Source: Epiperipatus broadwayi (taxonomy: Eukaryota > Onychophora > Udeonychophora > Euonychophora > Peripatidae). Taken from it: a DNA stretch of 64,000 nucleotides. Below the pieces are notes generated by a model. That model saw only the letters and a program-made list of their open reading frames with translations. It did no database searches and was not told the origin of the DNA. The position numbers were made by a program, and so were the translations under genes. The stretch is from the NCBI GenBank assembly GCA_028023455.1, contig JAQFVV010006310.1:3720001-3784000 (forward strand), written 5' to 3'. Positions 34,803 through 48,115 of this stretch are shown in pieces (position 1 is the first letter of the stretch; every line of letters begins with the position of its first letter).

Positions 34803-35764
34803 CATATAAACAGAGCAAAACTCTCCATACAGTATTGCCACCTGTGCTAAACAGAGTAATCAATGGATGCCAGAAAGCTTGTGCATAAAATCCCTATCTA
34901 ATGCCTACTCATCCAATATCCCCAGACTAGTTTCTGGCTTGTGGCCTTCGTCAGTGAGGAGCTTTGGATCTGAGAGCACTGCATCTAGATCTTAGGATCT
35001 AATGCAACCCTCTAGCAACCACCTTTTATCTCTACTTAACTACAAAACTATGAGAATGAAATTGAAAACACAAAAAATATTTTCAATCTAAGCTCAATAG
35101 CTTATATAGTCATATGGGTCTGAACTCAGTTCAGCACCCATACATTTTGGTGTCTTTGGCTCTTTTACAACCATAGCCACCACTATCCTATTAGGCAGGA
35201 TTGGTGTTAAACCATTAAGCATCACATGATCACATTTCCTATACTAGCACATTAATTGTTGATAAACAGAGCAAAACTCTCCATACAGTATTGCCACCTG
35301 TGCTAAACAGAGTAATCAATGGATGCCAGAAGGCTTGTGCATAAAATCCCTATCTAATGCCTACTCATCCAATATCCCCAGACTAGTTTCTGGCTTGTGG
35401 CCTTCGTCAGTGAGGAGCTTTGGATCTGAGAGCACTGCATCTAGATCTTAGGATCTAATGCAACCCTCTAGCAACCATCTTTTATCTTGACTTAACTACA
35501 AAACTATGAGAATGAAATTGAAAACACAAAAAATATTTTCAATCTAAGCTCAATAGCTTATATAGTCCTCACTGACGAAGGCCACAATCCAGAAACTAGT
35601 CTGGGGATATTGGATGAGTAGGCATTAGATAGGGATTTTATGCACAAGCCTTCTGGCATCCATTGATTATTCTGTTTAGCACAGGTGGCAATGCTGTATG
35701 GAGAGTTTTGCTCTGTTTATCAACAATTAATGTGCTAGTATAGGAAATGTGATCATGTGATGTT
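34803..35764. mobile_element. FB2 foldback preceded by a direct 456-bp duplication of its left half
   Basis: AAACAGAGCAAAACTCTCC occurs at 34808 and 35264, and over 300 bp after each are nearly identical, ending at CTTATATAGTC. In the second unit this is joined to an inverted right arm (35577-35764) matching 35217-35415. The termini are GCATCACATGATCAC and its inverse. The first unit lacks a right arm and instead carries a different tail (35130-35216). Arms of about 190 bp and a loop of about 160 bp are noncoding. Confidence 0.85.
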
Positions 35765-36902
35765 TAAACATATAAGTAACTAGTTGACCTAATAATTCAT
35801 TCTACTGATCAAAATGAGATTTTATAGTTGTTTATGAATAATTATTTTAAGATGATTTAACACAATACAGATTTTTAACCATTTGTGGCATTATGATACT
35901 ATTTATAGGAAAAGAATCGCAGGTTACAGAATTTATATATAAAGTAAATTTTTATAAAAAGTTTGAAATAAGTTTGAAATAATGCAGGAATCCAATAAAA
36001 TCTGATAAACATATGAGTGTACCAATGTATATTATACATTTTATTGATATTTAATAAACTTATGCATATTTTTGACTTGTTACATTTTTTGCAATCAGTG
36101 AATACAAATGAGTATCTATCTAATCATAAGGGCACAGTGACATGTGATTAGATAAGAGAGCAGGGAAACAATTCAATTATTCATTGTGAATCAAATTATC
36201 AACTGAACTAAGTGTTTTAAATAAAAACATTTAACAATGTTTTTTATGAGCTTTAATTAAATAACTTAAATCATTAAAACCAGGTGAATTCTATAGGTTT
36301 TTCTTTTTATTAAAATAGAAGAAGGTATGACCAACAAAATTGATTTGTTTCTTTATAATCTTTATACCATAATAGTTAGTACTAAAGTACCAAATACAGG
36401 TTTGGATTTTTATATTTGATAAATTTTACAAGTGCTGTGTTTTTAGATTGTAATAAACTATAAAAAGTAATCATCCATTCCTCACAAGCACCAATAAACA
36501 GAAATGTTCAATCTCCAAAGATACTCTTGCCACAGACACAAGATAGAGACTTTAAGAAAATAAGAGTGGCTGTCTGAAATTTATCATTTCTCAATACATT
36601 TATTCATTTCAAAATTTCAGTGATGCTAATATATTTAAAAATATATATGCAATAAGAATCAAAAACAAATTAAAATATTTCTCTTACTTCACTGATATAA
36701 GATAACTTTAATAAAACTATTTTTAAAGATATTTAAATACCAAAAGTAAATTAGTTGTATTGTATTAAATAAAGATATGAAAAAAAATACTTTATAAGCT
36801 GTTACTATTGTCACAAACTTCCAGCGTGATTTTATACAATATTACTTTGTGGATTTGATTTAAAGCTTGCTTTCACGAGAGTAGAAATAATGCATAAGCT
36901 AA
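35765..36902. other. AT-rich intergenic DNA, nothing recognised
   Basis: No feature was recognised. Confidence 0.45.
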
Positions 36903-37217
36903 TATCATGTGATGTGATGTAATATACTGTAGCTTCTCCTTAAATGATGTCAAGAATCTCTCAACAATTATGCCCAGAGAAACCTGTTAGCCACTTTATT
37001 TTCCATTCCCCAGTCTAAGTTTTCCCATATTCTGCTCCATTCCATTTCCACAACATAATCTTTGTCAACTCTATGGCCTTTATATCGAAATCCCCTTATC
37101 TTTTCCCAAACCCAGCATAAAAAACAATAATCCACCTTCTGTATAATCACTTTTTTTCATATTTATTCTTCCATAACTTCATTATATGTACCCTTTCTGT
37201 TTTCAAGCATTTACATT
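36903..37217 (-). pseudogene. 5'-truncated LINE 3' end, copy 2
   Basis: On the minus strand it matches 34330-34640, from the KVQIMKLWKNKY-coding region through the 3' UTR to a CATCACATCACAT tail. A 60-codon frame at 36968-37150 covers the degraded coding end (YCFLCWVWEKIRGF). Confidence 0.7.
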
Positions 37218-37460
37218 CATGGGATGTGATGTACTGTAGCTTCTCCTTAAATGAAGTCAAGAATCTCTCAGCAATTATGCCCAGAGAAACCTGTTAGCCA
37301 CTTTATTTTCCATACCCCAGTCTAAGTTTTCCCATATTCTGCACCATACCATTTACACAACATAATTTTTTGTCAACTCTATGGCCTTTCTATCTAAATC
37401 CCCATTATCTTTTCCCAAACCCAGCATAAAAACCAATAATCCACATTCTGTATAATCAAT
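37218..37460 (-). pseudogene. 5'-truncated LINE 3' end, copy 3, head-to-tail with copy 2
   Basis: About 240 bp closely match copy 2, starting at GGGATGTGATGTACTGTAGC and ending at CCACATTCTGTATAATCA. It is shorter than copy 2 and joined to it directly, so the two may be a tandem insertion or a local duplication. Confidence 0.75.
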
Positions 37461-38544
37461 ATCTCTGAACTACTCTCATCCCACAGTGGCAAGTAATGTT
37501 ATTAATTTTTTATATTATATGGATTTGATTCAAAAGTTGCTTCCATACATGCTTATATGAGACAGGGTTATGATAAAATGTTTTCAGACCACAGTTTTTA
37601 GAAGTAGCGGTTATTTAACATTCAATGGTGAGTTAGAATAAATAAACAATTTAATTTTGTCATTTTTATGGGAAAAAGTTTACAAAACTCATTTATATGA
37701 AAATGTTATGTATAAAATAGATGTAATTGTTAATGGAAGTGAGGTTTCTCTTGAGTATACTTTGCATTTATAAAATTATAATACTTCTCTTGCCAGTAAT
37801 GAGAAAACTACAGCATATAACATGCATATTGTTTACTTTTATAGTCAGCATAACTTACAGGAACAACTTAGATTAATTTAGGATATTTTCTATTTGCATA
37901 TTGGGTACATGTCGATTAGCCGCTGCATACTGCTTCATGGCTCTGTTTCCATGCAAAAGCACAGAAATACACCATTTATGCACTCTATAGAACAGTTCTG
38001 TTCCTATTAGCCATTAAGCAGGCCTATATGGCATTGCACACAAATAATATGCACTTTTGTGCTTCACAGTACTATGCAAATAGCACACACTTTACAGATC
38101 GCTATGGTATGATGTGAGGATGTATAGAATTCAAGTGGCCATAACTCTTTTCATGTGCATTAGAAGTAATGATTTTTCACACGACCTGACATAGTTTTAG
38201 ATAATAATAATTGTAAGCCTATCACTGCACTTCCCTTCATATCTTTTTAAGGTGAAACAAATTGCAAAAGTGTACATCCCAGCACCATTTTACAGAATTC
38301 ACATGAAAAGGAATTTTGTGCAAGAACATCTGTGAGACTACTAAAACGGCTGTGGTTTGTCATTGTTTTTAAAAGCATAAGCTTGGTTTGATCAGATAGC
38401 AAAAGTATCATGCTGAAATATAGAATGTAATTTTAAAATGGAATTCTTACATTTTATTAAATAATGTTGTTTTGTAAATTTTTTAAAAATAGTTTTCAAA
38501 CTGTCATCGTGGAATGTTTGCAATATATATATATATATTTTGTT
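37461..38544. other. Intergenic DNA, nothing recognised
   Basis: Composition between about 37890 and 38350 is slightly less AT-rich than the surroundings, without a long open frame. No repeat was found. Confidence 0.4.
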
Positions 38545-38765
38545 TGATCAAAGTAGTGCACGTTTTGGCCGATCCTTTGGATTGGCAAAACTATCGGTCA
38601 TCCTCCCTGCATATTCCAGTGCTACACGTTGCCATGTATAATGTAATTTTAAAATGTTTAATCAGAGTAGTGCATCTTTTGGTCGATCCTTCGGATTGCA
38701 AAACCATCAGTTCCCCTACCTGCACATTCCAGCATTACGCACTGATATGTAATTTAAAAATGTAA
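38545..38765. repeat. 115-bp tandem duplication
   Basis: TGATCAAAGTAGTGCA... at 38545 and TAATCAGAGTAGTGCA... at 38660 start two units sharing CGATCCTT(T/C)GGATTG, CCTGCA(T/C)ATTCCAG and ATGTAATTTTAAAATG. They are about 80 percent identical by eye. Confidence 0.85.
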
Positions 38766-40345
38766 TTTAGAAACTAATGTTTTCCCAAAAAAAAGTAAAT
38801 GCACTTTTTTAAAAAAAAAAATGTTTTTTTTTAAAAAAATGTATATATATAAAGAAACAGGTGAAAACATTATATTTATTTATTTTTGAATAAATAATAA
38901 CAAAATTGTAAATCAGCCCAGTAATGTTATATATATATTGCTTTTTGACTAGCATCAGAGTCATCAAGTGGCGTGTGGCAGCTAGTTGTCTAGAACCAAA
39001 AATGAATGATTAGCTGAATTACATTGCCACAATGATCAAGATATCTTCAACATTCTGTCAAAGAGCTGATAAATAGAAGCAACACCAAATATAAAATGAT
39101 TTATTAAGTACATTTTACTGAATATAGATCTATGTAATAAATTAAATAGGAATGTATTAATATGTCTGAGACACAATGTATAAAAAAGTAGAGTTTTTGC
39201 TATAAGAAGATTAATTGTATAGTTATAGCTTGTTATACCAGGGGTGATCAGCATTCCTGAATCAATATTTTTACTTATAAAATTCAATGTGTCATATAAC
39301 TTTTGCACTATTATTCAATTTCTGTATAAAGTATAGTATGCTATTATAATTTTTAGCATTTTTTTTAATAATATAATAATATACTATAAAAAAAATTTAA
39401 ATTTAAACTCTGCTTCATTTATATCAGAATTTTAATGTTGGTCTTAAGTTTGTCAATAAAAAAAGAACATTTTTCAATTCAGTTTTTTTTTTTTTGTTAA
39501 TCAATTTTATTCATGAAATTATTTTCATAAGGAATAAAACTGCAAGACTTACAAAGGACAAATAATTACAAAATGAAAATTAAAAACAAATTACAGATTT
39601 AGTTTAGACTGGTCACTTCCAGATTAAACAAGTCTGGAATATCCACTTATATAATGATTATGGAACATAACTTTTTTTTCATTTGACTCACTACATTTGA
39701 ATTTGTTATAATTTTTTTTCTAAATAATAATAAAAACTGTTTTTAATTATAGTATTACTTTATAAAATCTAGACTTACTCTTTATTTTTAAAATCAGAAG
39801 TTTAATATTGTAAATTTAATCCTGCATTTTTTCATGCTTAGTGTATCTCTATTCCTATGTTATGCAGTAGTTTTTTTAAATTTTATTACAAAAAGACCTT
39901 TGATATAAACTGAAGCTTAACTCATTCAGAGATCTATAAAAGATATCTAAAAAATCATCCATAAATGATTATCTAAAGATGATAGAAAAGAAAGTTTGCA
40001 TGTGGAAACAAAAGATTAGCAAATGAAGATCTTATCCTATCCTTCATAAAATCTGCAAATAATTTGAAATATATAAGATCAAGATATTGTAATATTTAAT
40101 GCTCATTCCACATTTTATATATATTGCACTATCACAAGCATTACTTAAATATTTTTTTGATGAATTAAATCTTGTATTTCTGAATTTTAAGTTCTTGATA
40201 GATGAATTAATTATTTGGTTTAAAAAACTTTCATGTTAGTTTCTCTTATATAAATTATTTAAATTTTGTGTTATGCATAACTTTAATACTATATATTTAT
40301 ATTTTTTACATCTTTGGTCATATGTTTCAGGAATGAATTATTGAA
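38766..40345. other. AT-rich intergenic DNA, nothing recognised
   Basis: The frame at 39036-39308 (minus, 90 codons) has no recognisable motif and lacks a supporting splice or repeat context; I leave it uncalled. Confidence 0.4.
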
Positions 40346-40418
40346 TAAAAGTTTGAATTATATACATATTGAGATGGTTATGTGTCTCATGGCAAACAAC
40401 AACATAGTAGTGTATGCT

Positions 40419-40493
<75 letters not shown>

Positions 40494-42110
40494 AGAAATA
40501 AAGAAAAAAAATTTTGTAGATATCTTCTACCTTACACTGGAATAACAGTTAACAATTAAATAATTTTGAATTAAAATTTTTTAATTATAAATTAAACATT
40601 TTTTAAAAAAGGATAATTAATATTTTATTAATTCTGATTTTGAAATTAAAACAAGCAATTTTTTGTGTTAAAATAGATATACTGGTAATTATAAAATTCC
40701 ATTATCTATTTTGAGTAAATAATTTTTTTAAATTAAAGCTCTTATAGCATATTGTGATAAAAATCCTACAAAGTTGTTTTTGAAAGCATTAAAGTGAATT
40801 GAAAAGAGTCATTAACTTTTTTAAACCAAGATAGAGAAACTTGTTTTTAATTACTGTGGTTTTTTCCTACCCTAACAATGAAAACATTGGAAAAAAAGGT
40901 TAAGGGAATTTTAAAGTTTTACAGTGTTACAGATTATGAAAACAAGATTATTACTACAATAAGGTTATAACCGAAGGCAAGAGACAGTGCAAGTCCAGCT
41001 GCTGCTACCAATTCCCTATAGAAGAGTTAGGATTTACATGGAAGCAAGGCCCAGATTTTCTGTGGTTCATTAATCCATATATATTGTATACTAGTCATTA
41101 TGCCTGAAGTCTGTCAAATCCTAGACTAAATGGAGCTGTCTGTATAAACACCCATGTGTGCATACATTTCCATGTGCACATACATATATAATAAATCATT
41201 CAAAAATTATATATTATAAAAATGAGTTTCATTTATAGGTTTATGGCAATTGAAATATGTTCATAAATTATTATACCACACACCCATGTGCTTATATAAA
41301 TTACAATAATGGATTTCTTTTTGGAAGGCTTAATTTATATCTATAGCCTACTCAGCAGACCTTAATTTTATTTTATTATTAATAAATTGATATTTCATTG
41401 TTACAATTATTATAGTGAATTTACTCAATCATAGAATAGATTTAAAATATTATATGTTTATATTATATCTCTTGTTCACAATAAGTTATAGAGTTTTGTT
41501 CACTCAGCTGGAATTGTGCATAACAGTCTGTTATATAATAAAGGGTTTGTTTAGTGTTGTGGATATCCAGATGTTGTTGCTGGATAGTGCAAAGGGGTGT
41601 ATCCTTTAAAGTCCATGCACTATATTTCATTTTAAATATTTTATTTAGAAATTTAATTTATTTGACCAATACATTAATGGTACTAAGTGGCCAGAACATT
41701 GATGATGGTCAGGTTGTTTTTAGTATCTTAGCATTATTTGGTTTATTGTTGTAGATTGATAGAATAGTACCTAAGTATGTGCATCCAGATAATTATTTTT
41801 TGTATTCCCATCCTAGGTTTGTCTTTGGCTGTGGCTAAATAATTAGCCCAGTCTATAGTGGACCACTTTCAAATCCAGTCACAATATTAACTGTAAATTT
41901 ATTCTATTATTGATCATCCACAATGATGATCATTATTACTTTTGGGTATTTCTGAGTATACTTACTTATAGTTACTTATATTTATAGTTAATCTCTCATG
42001 CTCATTCATTTTATATTTAAATTTTATTTTGTTTATTTGGAGTTGATAATAATTTTTCGTCATCCCAGATTTACCCCTCATTCTTTGTACCATTACAAAT
42101 GACTACCAAA
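40346..42110 (+). repeat. Unknown dispersed repeat UR1, copy B
   Basis: It matches copy C in order and orientation but lacks about 780 bp corresponding to 43725-44510. It starts near ATGTGTCTCATGGCA and ends near GTACCATTACAAATG. Its (AT)n tract at 40427-40488 replaces a short AT stretch in copy A. Confidence 0.75.
40427..40488. repeat. (AT)n microsatellite, about 31 units
   Basis: Uninterrupted AT dinucleotides inside repeat copy B. The tyrosine-isoleucine open frame here is an artefact. Confidence 0.95.
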
Positions 42111-42930
42111 CTGTGATGTGATGATGATCAGTTACTGGTGGCCATTACTATAAAATTGCCATTCAACTTGATTTCAAATATAACCACATCTGAAAAAGAA
42201 AAAAGTATGAATTTATGCAGGATTTAAAAAAATTGCTGTAAAAAATGTGACAAGAATATTGATTATTATAAGTTGTGAAATGGTGGTTAATGTATATTTA
42301 AGGAGGTTATATAGGGAGTTGAATAGAAAATCTATGGTTTTGGAGATTATATTGGGTGTTTGACAGTTGGAGTCTGTTTAGATATACTTTCAGTTTTGAT
42401 GATGGATGGATGTTTCTGTCATTGGCTTGAGGTTATAAGGTTTTCTTACAACTCTGAAGTGTGTTCTATCTCAGGCATTGAATCCAACCCACTTTTCTGA
42501 TTTTCTATTATTATCATGGGGCACATAGTCCTGTCATGATCCCCAGCCTGTAAATCTCCAAGAAAAGGAGCAAGGTATAGTTCTTCATTTTCCAGCACCT
42601 AAGACTCAAAGAAGTATGACATAGTTTTATATTTTCCAGAAGAGCAGGACTTTGCAAAAAATATTTTTGCATCTTTATTTTATATCAAGGGTTGTAGTGG
42701 CTTCTAATATCTAAATTGAGGTAGCCATCTTGGTGGTCTTATAATCCAGTGGCTGAATTCTTTATCTCAGAATAAGCCACTATTTATTTTGCTAGCTGTC
42801 AAATGCCTGTCAAATCTCTAAAAAAGTTTGGTGAATACATATAATTTGAGATATGAACTTTGTGCTAATTATACATGTGTATGATATAAAATACTGTTAG
42901 GTTTGTGCTTCATTTCTATTTTTTCCCCCA
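42111..42930. other. Intergenic spacer between UR1 copies B and C
   Basis: About 820 bp with no long frame and no match noticed elsewhere in the window. Confidence 0.4.
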
Positions 42931-45530
42931 TGAGAATGGATATGAGACAGTTATGTATCTCATGGCATAGTGTGTGCATATACATATAAAGTTGAAATGA
43001 AAAGTAGAAATAGACACAAACAATTTTTTTGTAGATATTTTCTACATGACACTGAAATAACAGTTAAAGATTGTCAAGCATTGGTGGCTTAGCAATTAGC
43101 ATAGTTGCCTTCCAAGCAGCCAGCCTGGGTTTGCTTCCCAGTCAACGCTTTGACATATAAAAAAAAACAGTTTCAGATTATTTTGTATTTAAAAAAATTT
43201 ATTATAAATTAAACATTAAAAAAAAGATCTAATTAATATTTTATTAATTCTGAATTTTGAAATTAAAACAAACACATTTTTGTGTTAAAATAAATATACT
43301 GATAATTATAAAATTTCACTATCTATTTTGATTAAAGAAATTTTTTAAATTAAAACTTGTATAACTTATTGTGATAAAAATGAAACATTGTTTTGCAAAG
43401 AATTAAAGTGATTTGAAAAGAAACATTAACTTTTTTCAATCAAGATAGGGAAAACTTGTTTTTAATTACTGTTTTTTTCATTCTCATTATAAAAAGATTG
43501 GAAAAAAGATTAAGGGGAGTTTTTAAAGTTGTACAGATTATGACAAGATTACTACTACCATGAAGTTATAACTGAAGGCAATAGACAGTGCAAGTCCAGC
43601 TGCTGTTACTAGTTCACTATAGTAGAGTTTGGATTTACATGGAAGCAAGGCCCATATTTTCTGTGGTTCATTAGTCTATATATATTATGTATTAGCCAGT
43701 ATGCCTGAAGTCTGTCAAATTCTAGACTTAAAGGAGCTGACTATATGTAGGCTAACAGTTACATGATACATTTCCTGAAGATGACAATAAGCCAGACTAT
43801 AGTTTTAAAAGGGACTAGCTTACCCAGAAAGTCCATCAGCTTGCTGAAGAATTAGTTTATACATATACTGTTTTATCTATATACAGAGAGTCATACCTAA
43901 AGGTATTCTGTCATATATATAAAATAAAATTGGTGAGTAGAAAATGTTATATATATATATATTGAGAATGAAATTACTTTAAATAATTTATTGAAAATGA
44001 TTGTTAGAACTCTAGTTTAAAAGTAAAACAAGTAAATAATTTTTGCTGGAATTAAAAGTATAAAAACAAAAAAAATAATTCATAATCAATTTTAATTTGA
44101 AAAAAAAAAAAAAAACTCCAAAAATCTTTTTAGATTAGGGAACAAAAAAAAACTTTCTAGATTTTGTTTAAAGATATTTATAATTAATCAAGAGTAACCT
44201 ATTAAAAAAAAAACTTATGAAGAACTGTCAAAGAATTATTATTTTTTTTAGAAAGTAAAAAAAAATCATTTTTATCATTAGATAATGAATGAATTAATAA
44301 CTTTGATTCATTCTACTTTATATATGTGTGTGTGTGTGCATCTATGTATTTTAAAAATGAATTAAATATTTTTATATAAGTCTATGACAATTTGAATATG
44401 TTAATTTAAATTATTATATGGCACACCTGAGTGCTTATATATATATGAAATTTATTTACAGTTTTAAGATTGAATTAATTGTATATTAAGAAAATGTTTT
44501 TTTATAAATTCCAGTGTGTGCCGACATTTCCATGCACACATACATATATGTTAAATCATTCGTTAATTATGTATTATAAAAATGAATTTCATTTATAGGT
44601 TAATGACAATTCAAATATGTTCATAAATTATTATATCACACATCTGTGTGTAGTATGTAAACCTATTGGGACACACATCAATGTAATAGTGGATTTCTTT
44701 TTAGAAGTTTAATATATATTTATAGCCTACTCAGCAGACCTCAATTTCATTTTAATTGTTATTAATAAATTAATTTTTCATTGTTAAAGTTATTCCATTG
44801 AATTTAATTAATCATAAAATAGATTTAAAATATTAGGTTTGTATTATATCTCTTGTTCACAGTAAGTTATAGAACTTTTGTTTACCAAGATGGATTAATG
44901 CATAATGGTCTGTTATATAATAGGGGTTTGTATATTATTATGGACATCCAAAAGATGATGCTGCTGGATAGTGCAAAGGGGGGTATTCTTTAAAGTCCAT
45001 GCACTATACTTCATTTTAATTATTTATTTAGAAATTTAATTTATAGTTGGTCAGTACATTAATATACTAAGTGGCCATAACATTGATGATGGTCAGAATG
45101 TTTTTAGCATCTCAGCATTAGTTGACTTATTGTTGTAGTTTGATGGAATAACATCTAAGTATGTGCATTCAGATAATTATTGTTTGTATTTCTGCCCTAG
45201 ATTTGGAAATGGCTGAATAATTAGCCTGGTCTATAGTCAGCCACTTTCAAATTCTGTCATAAGATTGACTGTTGATTTATTTTTATTGTTGATCATTCAT
45301 GATAATGAATGATTATTACTTGGGGGTAATGCTGGTGAACTCATAGTTACATGAACTCATACTTATTTATAGTTAGTTCTATGCTGATTTCTCTGTTTTT
45401 CTCAGACATGCTCATCATATTCATTACATATTTGTATGTTTAAATTTGAGACATTAACTGGGATTGATGATGATGGAGTGCCATCACTCCAGGTTTACCC
45501 CTGTTTCTCCATACCATTACAATATACCTA
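42931..45530 (+). repeat. Unknown dispersed repeat UR1, copy C (most complete)
   Basis: It contains all segments seen in A or B: the 5' block to ATCTATTTTGATTAA, a middle block with AGTCCAGCTGCTGTTACTAG, the 780-bp segment missing in B, and the 850-bp 3' segment missing in A. It carries a SINE insertion at 43073-43167. No coding frame exceeds chance. The ends are estimated from where similarity among copies stops. Confidence 0.75.
43073..43167 (+). mobile_element. tRNA-Gly(TCC)-like SINE or retroposed tRNA with target duplication
   Basis: Positions 43078-43148 read as a tRNA with acceptor arms GCATTGG/TCAACGC, an anticodon arm TGCCTTCCAAGCAG (anticodon TCC, glycine) and a CTGGG/CCCAG T stem. 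The T loop TTTGCTT departs from TTCGANT and one acceptor pair is mismatched, so it is not a functional tRNA. It is followed by TTTGACATAT and an A9 tail. Flanks CAGTTAAAGATT (43061-43072) and CAGTTTCAGATT (43168-43179) look like a 12-bp target duplication. Copies A and B of the host repeat lack the insert. Confidence 0.85.
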
Positions 45531-45540
45531 TATTATATTT

Positions 45541-45788
45541 AGTATTTTCATGATTATGTGATATATTCACATAAATGTTTTGGGTATTTATACAAAAAAA
45601 ACATAGTCCATATATTTTAAGTTTAGCTTTTATTCATGCTTAGCATGCTTACAATATATTGGTATATATTTTTATATATTGAAAGCATACTAAGCATGAA
45701 TGGAAGCCAACTTTAAAATATATAGACTAATTTTTTTGTATAAATGCCCAGAACATTAATGTGAATATTACAATTATGCAAAAATAAG
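45541..45788. mobile_element. Foldback element with about 110-bp arms
   Basis: The arms 45541-45655 and 45677-45788 are inverted, best in the inner part (TTCATGCTTAGCATGCTT against AAAGCATACTAAGCATGAA). The loop is about 20 bp of AT-rich DNA. It abuts the end of repeat copy C. Confidence 0.75.
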
Positions 45789-47993
45789 AAAAAAAAATCT
45801 TTGCTATCTTTATATGATGTAAATAAAATCTTTTTTGGATTCAACTGGGTATTATATTGTCTAAATTCCTGATGTTTTGATAAAATATCATCCATCATTA
45901 TCAAAGTTAAGGTCTTAAAACAAAGTAATACACAATTTAACCCCCCCCCAAAAGACTATATATGAAGTTAAAGTATATCTAAATAATGTGTATGTAAAGT
46001 TAGAATACAATATGAGCTATATATGTTTTAATAATTTGCAAAAAAAATGGAGTGTATGCTTCAAAATGCATCCAGAGTAAAAAAAAAAACCCATTGGTCT
46101 GACTTTTGGCCGGATGGATTGTTGTAAAATGATAGGGTTAAGTGAAAGATGCAATATAAAGACAAACTTGAGAATAAATAAATCAACATATAGAAAAATT
46201 ATAACTGTGATAAAGTATACTTTGGTTTGTGAACATTTATTAATTTTTAATTTATTTCAGAAGGCTAACTAAAGCTTTTATAAAATATATGTACAATAAT
46301 ATCTATATAATATGTAGGTTCATGTTGAAGAAAGAAAACATATATATATATTTAGATCGGCAATAAGCAATGATCTCTTTTTTTTTTTTACTTTTAATAA
46401 AAAAAAAGGTTTTATATAAGTTCTTCCTTAGTGAGTTTTAAATATATTAATGTTGTTGGCTTTGGTATTTATATAGAAGCACATTTTCCAAGCAAACATT
46501 CTTTGATCGCATAAGAAAATATGTAATAACAAGTGTTTTCCATTTATAGCCTCCTCTGGAAGTTTCGACTAAATTTTATTTACTGTAATAAAAATTAAAT
46601 AAGTGAGTTTGATTACTGATTTGTAGATTCTGTGGTTTTCAATTTGTCCATATAAATCCATATAAATGCATAATTCATAATATGATATATTCTGAAATTT
46701 GTCATGGCTTCATCCAATTCTTATTTGTGTTAGTTTTTTTTTTTTTTTAATAAAGAACTTCTTTTGGAATCTTGTTATTTGAAAAAATAGGGGTAGGAAT
46801 TTCCTACATGGAAAAAAAAAATGTTTCTTAGTTTAGCTAATAGTCATGACTGAGCTATTTAATATGCATATGGTATATTAAATGGCACAAACACTTGATG
46901 AAAACATCAATAAAATATTTTCAAATTAATAAAAGTTTATTTTTTAGATAGCATATTATTATCTCACAGTTTGAACAATATAATTTGAATATTCTAAAAC
47001 AAATATGAAAAATCATTTCATTCTATAATAAAATAAATATTTTTTTTCTAATTTTTAAACCATATTATATTTGCAACCCAATTATCTTACTAACATTTTT
47101 AAAATTAGAAATCTACCATTATTTGCACTATTATTTTTTAGAGGTTAATCAATTTAAATAAATTTTGATTTATAAAAAGTTTTATATAAAAAAACTTTTG
47201 TGTAAACATGTGAAACCATGTTACCTACATTATGCATTATTAATCTTTGCTGGTTAAAGTCAGTAATTTAGAATATACACATTATATCAAATTACAATTC
47301 TTTTAATAGATTCTGTATTATATTCATCTCTATTTTATCACAATAAATTTTACCTCTATTTCTAAATACATCATTTATATTCATTAATTACTAATATTAT
47401 TATCTTACATATTTGAACTTTTCTTCTGATTTGATTAAATTTATTTGTTCTATACTATATCTATAATTTTAATGAAGATTTATTCAAATTATGATATTTA
47501 TAGTTACCCATTCTATTTCTGGTTATAATTTAAATTTAAACTAACCTAGAAGTTTTAAAAGAACTTCATTATACAATATATGTATTTGATGATAGCATGT
47601 CTATTTAAGTGTACTTAACTTTAGTTGATAACATATTATATGACTTAAAAATTCCAATCATGGTTATTCTGTATGTTTTATTGATATGTCTAATTTAACT
47701 GAGGGTTGCTCATTCCATGACAAACAGAAAATAGCATTCAGTGATCTGGAAATAACAAACTATAATTAATATTGCTTACAATTGTTATAAAATTAGATAT
47801 GGAACATAGAATGTTAAAAGCCCAGTTAAAATGGCATTGCTGATTTTGAGCTGAGTGATTTGATAGATTTTGTAAATATGGGGAAATTTTTTTGCTTTGG
47901 AATCCAAAAACTAAGAGGCTATAGGACCAAGAATTTGTATGGATTTTGTAATGTTAAGTAGCATAAAGAAAAACATATGTGAAGATAATAGCA
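45789..47993. other. AT-rich intergenic DNA, nothing recognised
   Basis: No gene-like frame; a C9 run lies at about 45941-45949. Confidence 0.45.
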
Positions 47994-48115
47994 AACTAGT
48001 CTGGGAATATTGGGTAAGTTCTAGATAGGGATTTTATGCACACATCTTCCTGCATCCATTAATTACAAAAACTTACACTTGGTAACAATACTGTATAAAG
48101 AATTTGCTATTATTA
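47994..48115. repeat. FB2 foldback family fragment
   Basis: ACTAGTCTGGGAATATTGGG, GATAGGGATTTTATGCAC and GCATCCATTAATTAC follow the order of the FB2 right arm. The termini are lost. Confidence 0.65.

Noticed and set aside
39036-39308. 90-codon minus-strand frame as a possible gene
   Set aside because: No recognised motif, no splice context, and composition expected of AT-rich DNA.
43078-43148. A functional tRNA-Gly gene
   Set aside because: The T loop and one acceptor pair are altered, and the unit has an A tail and flanking duplication typical of a retroposed copy.
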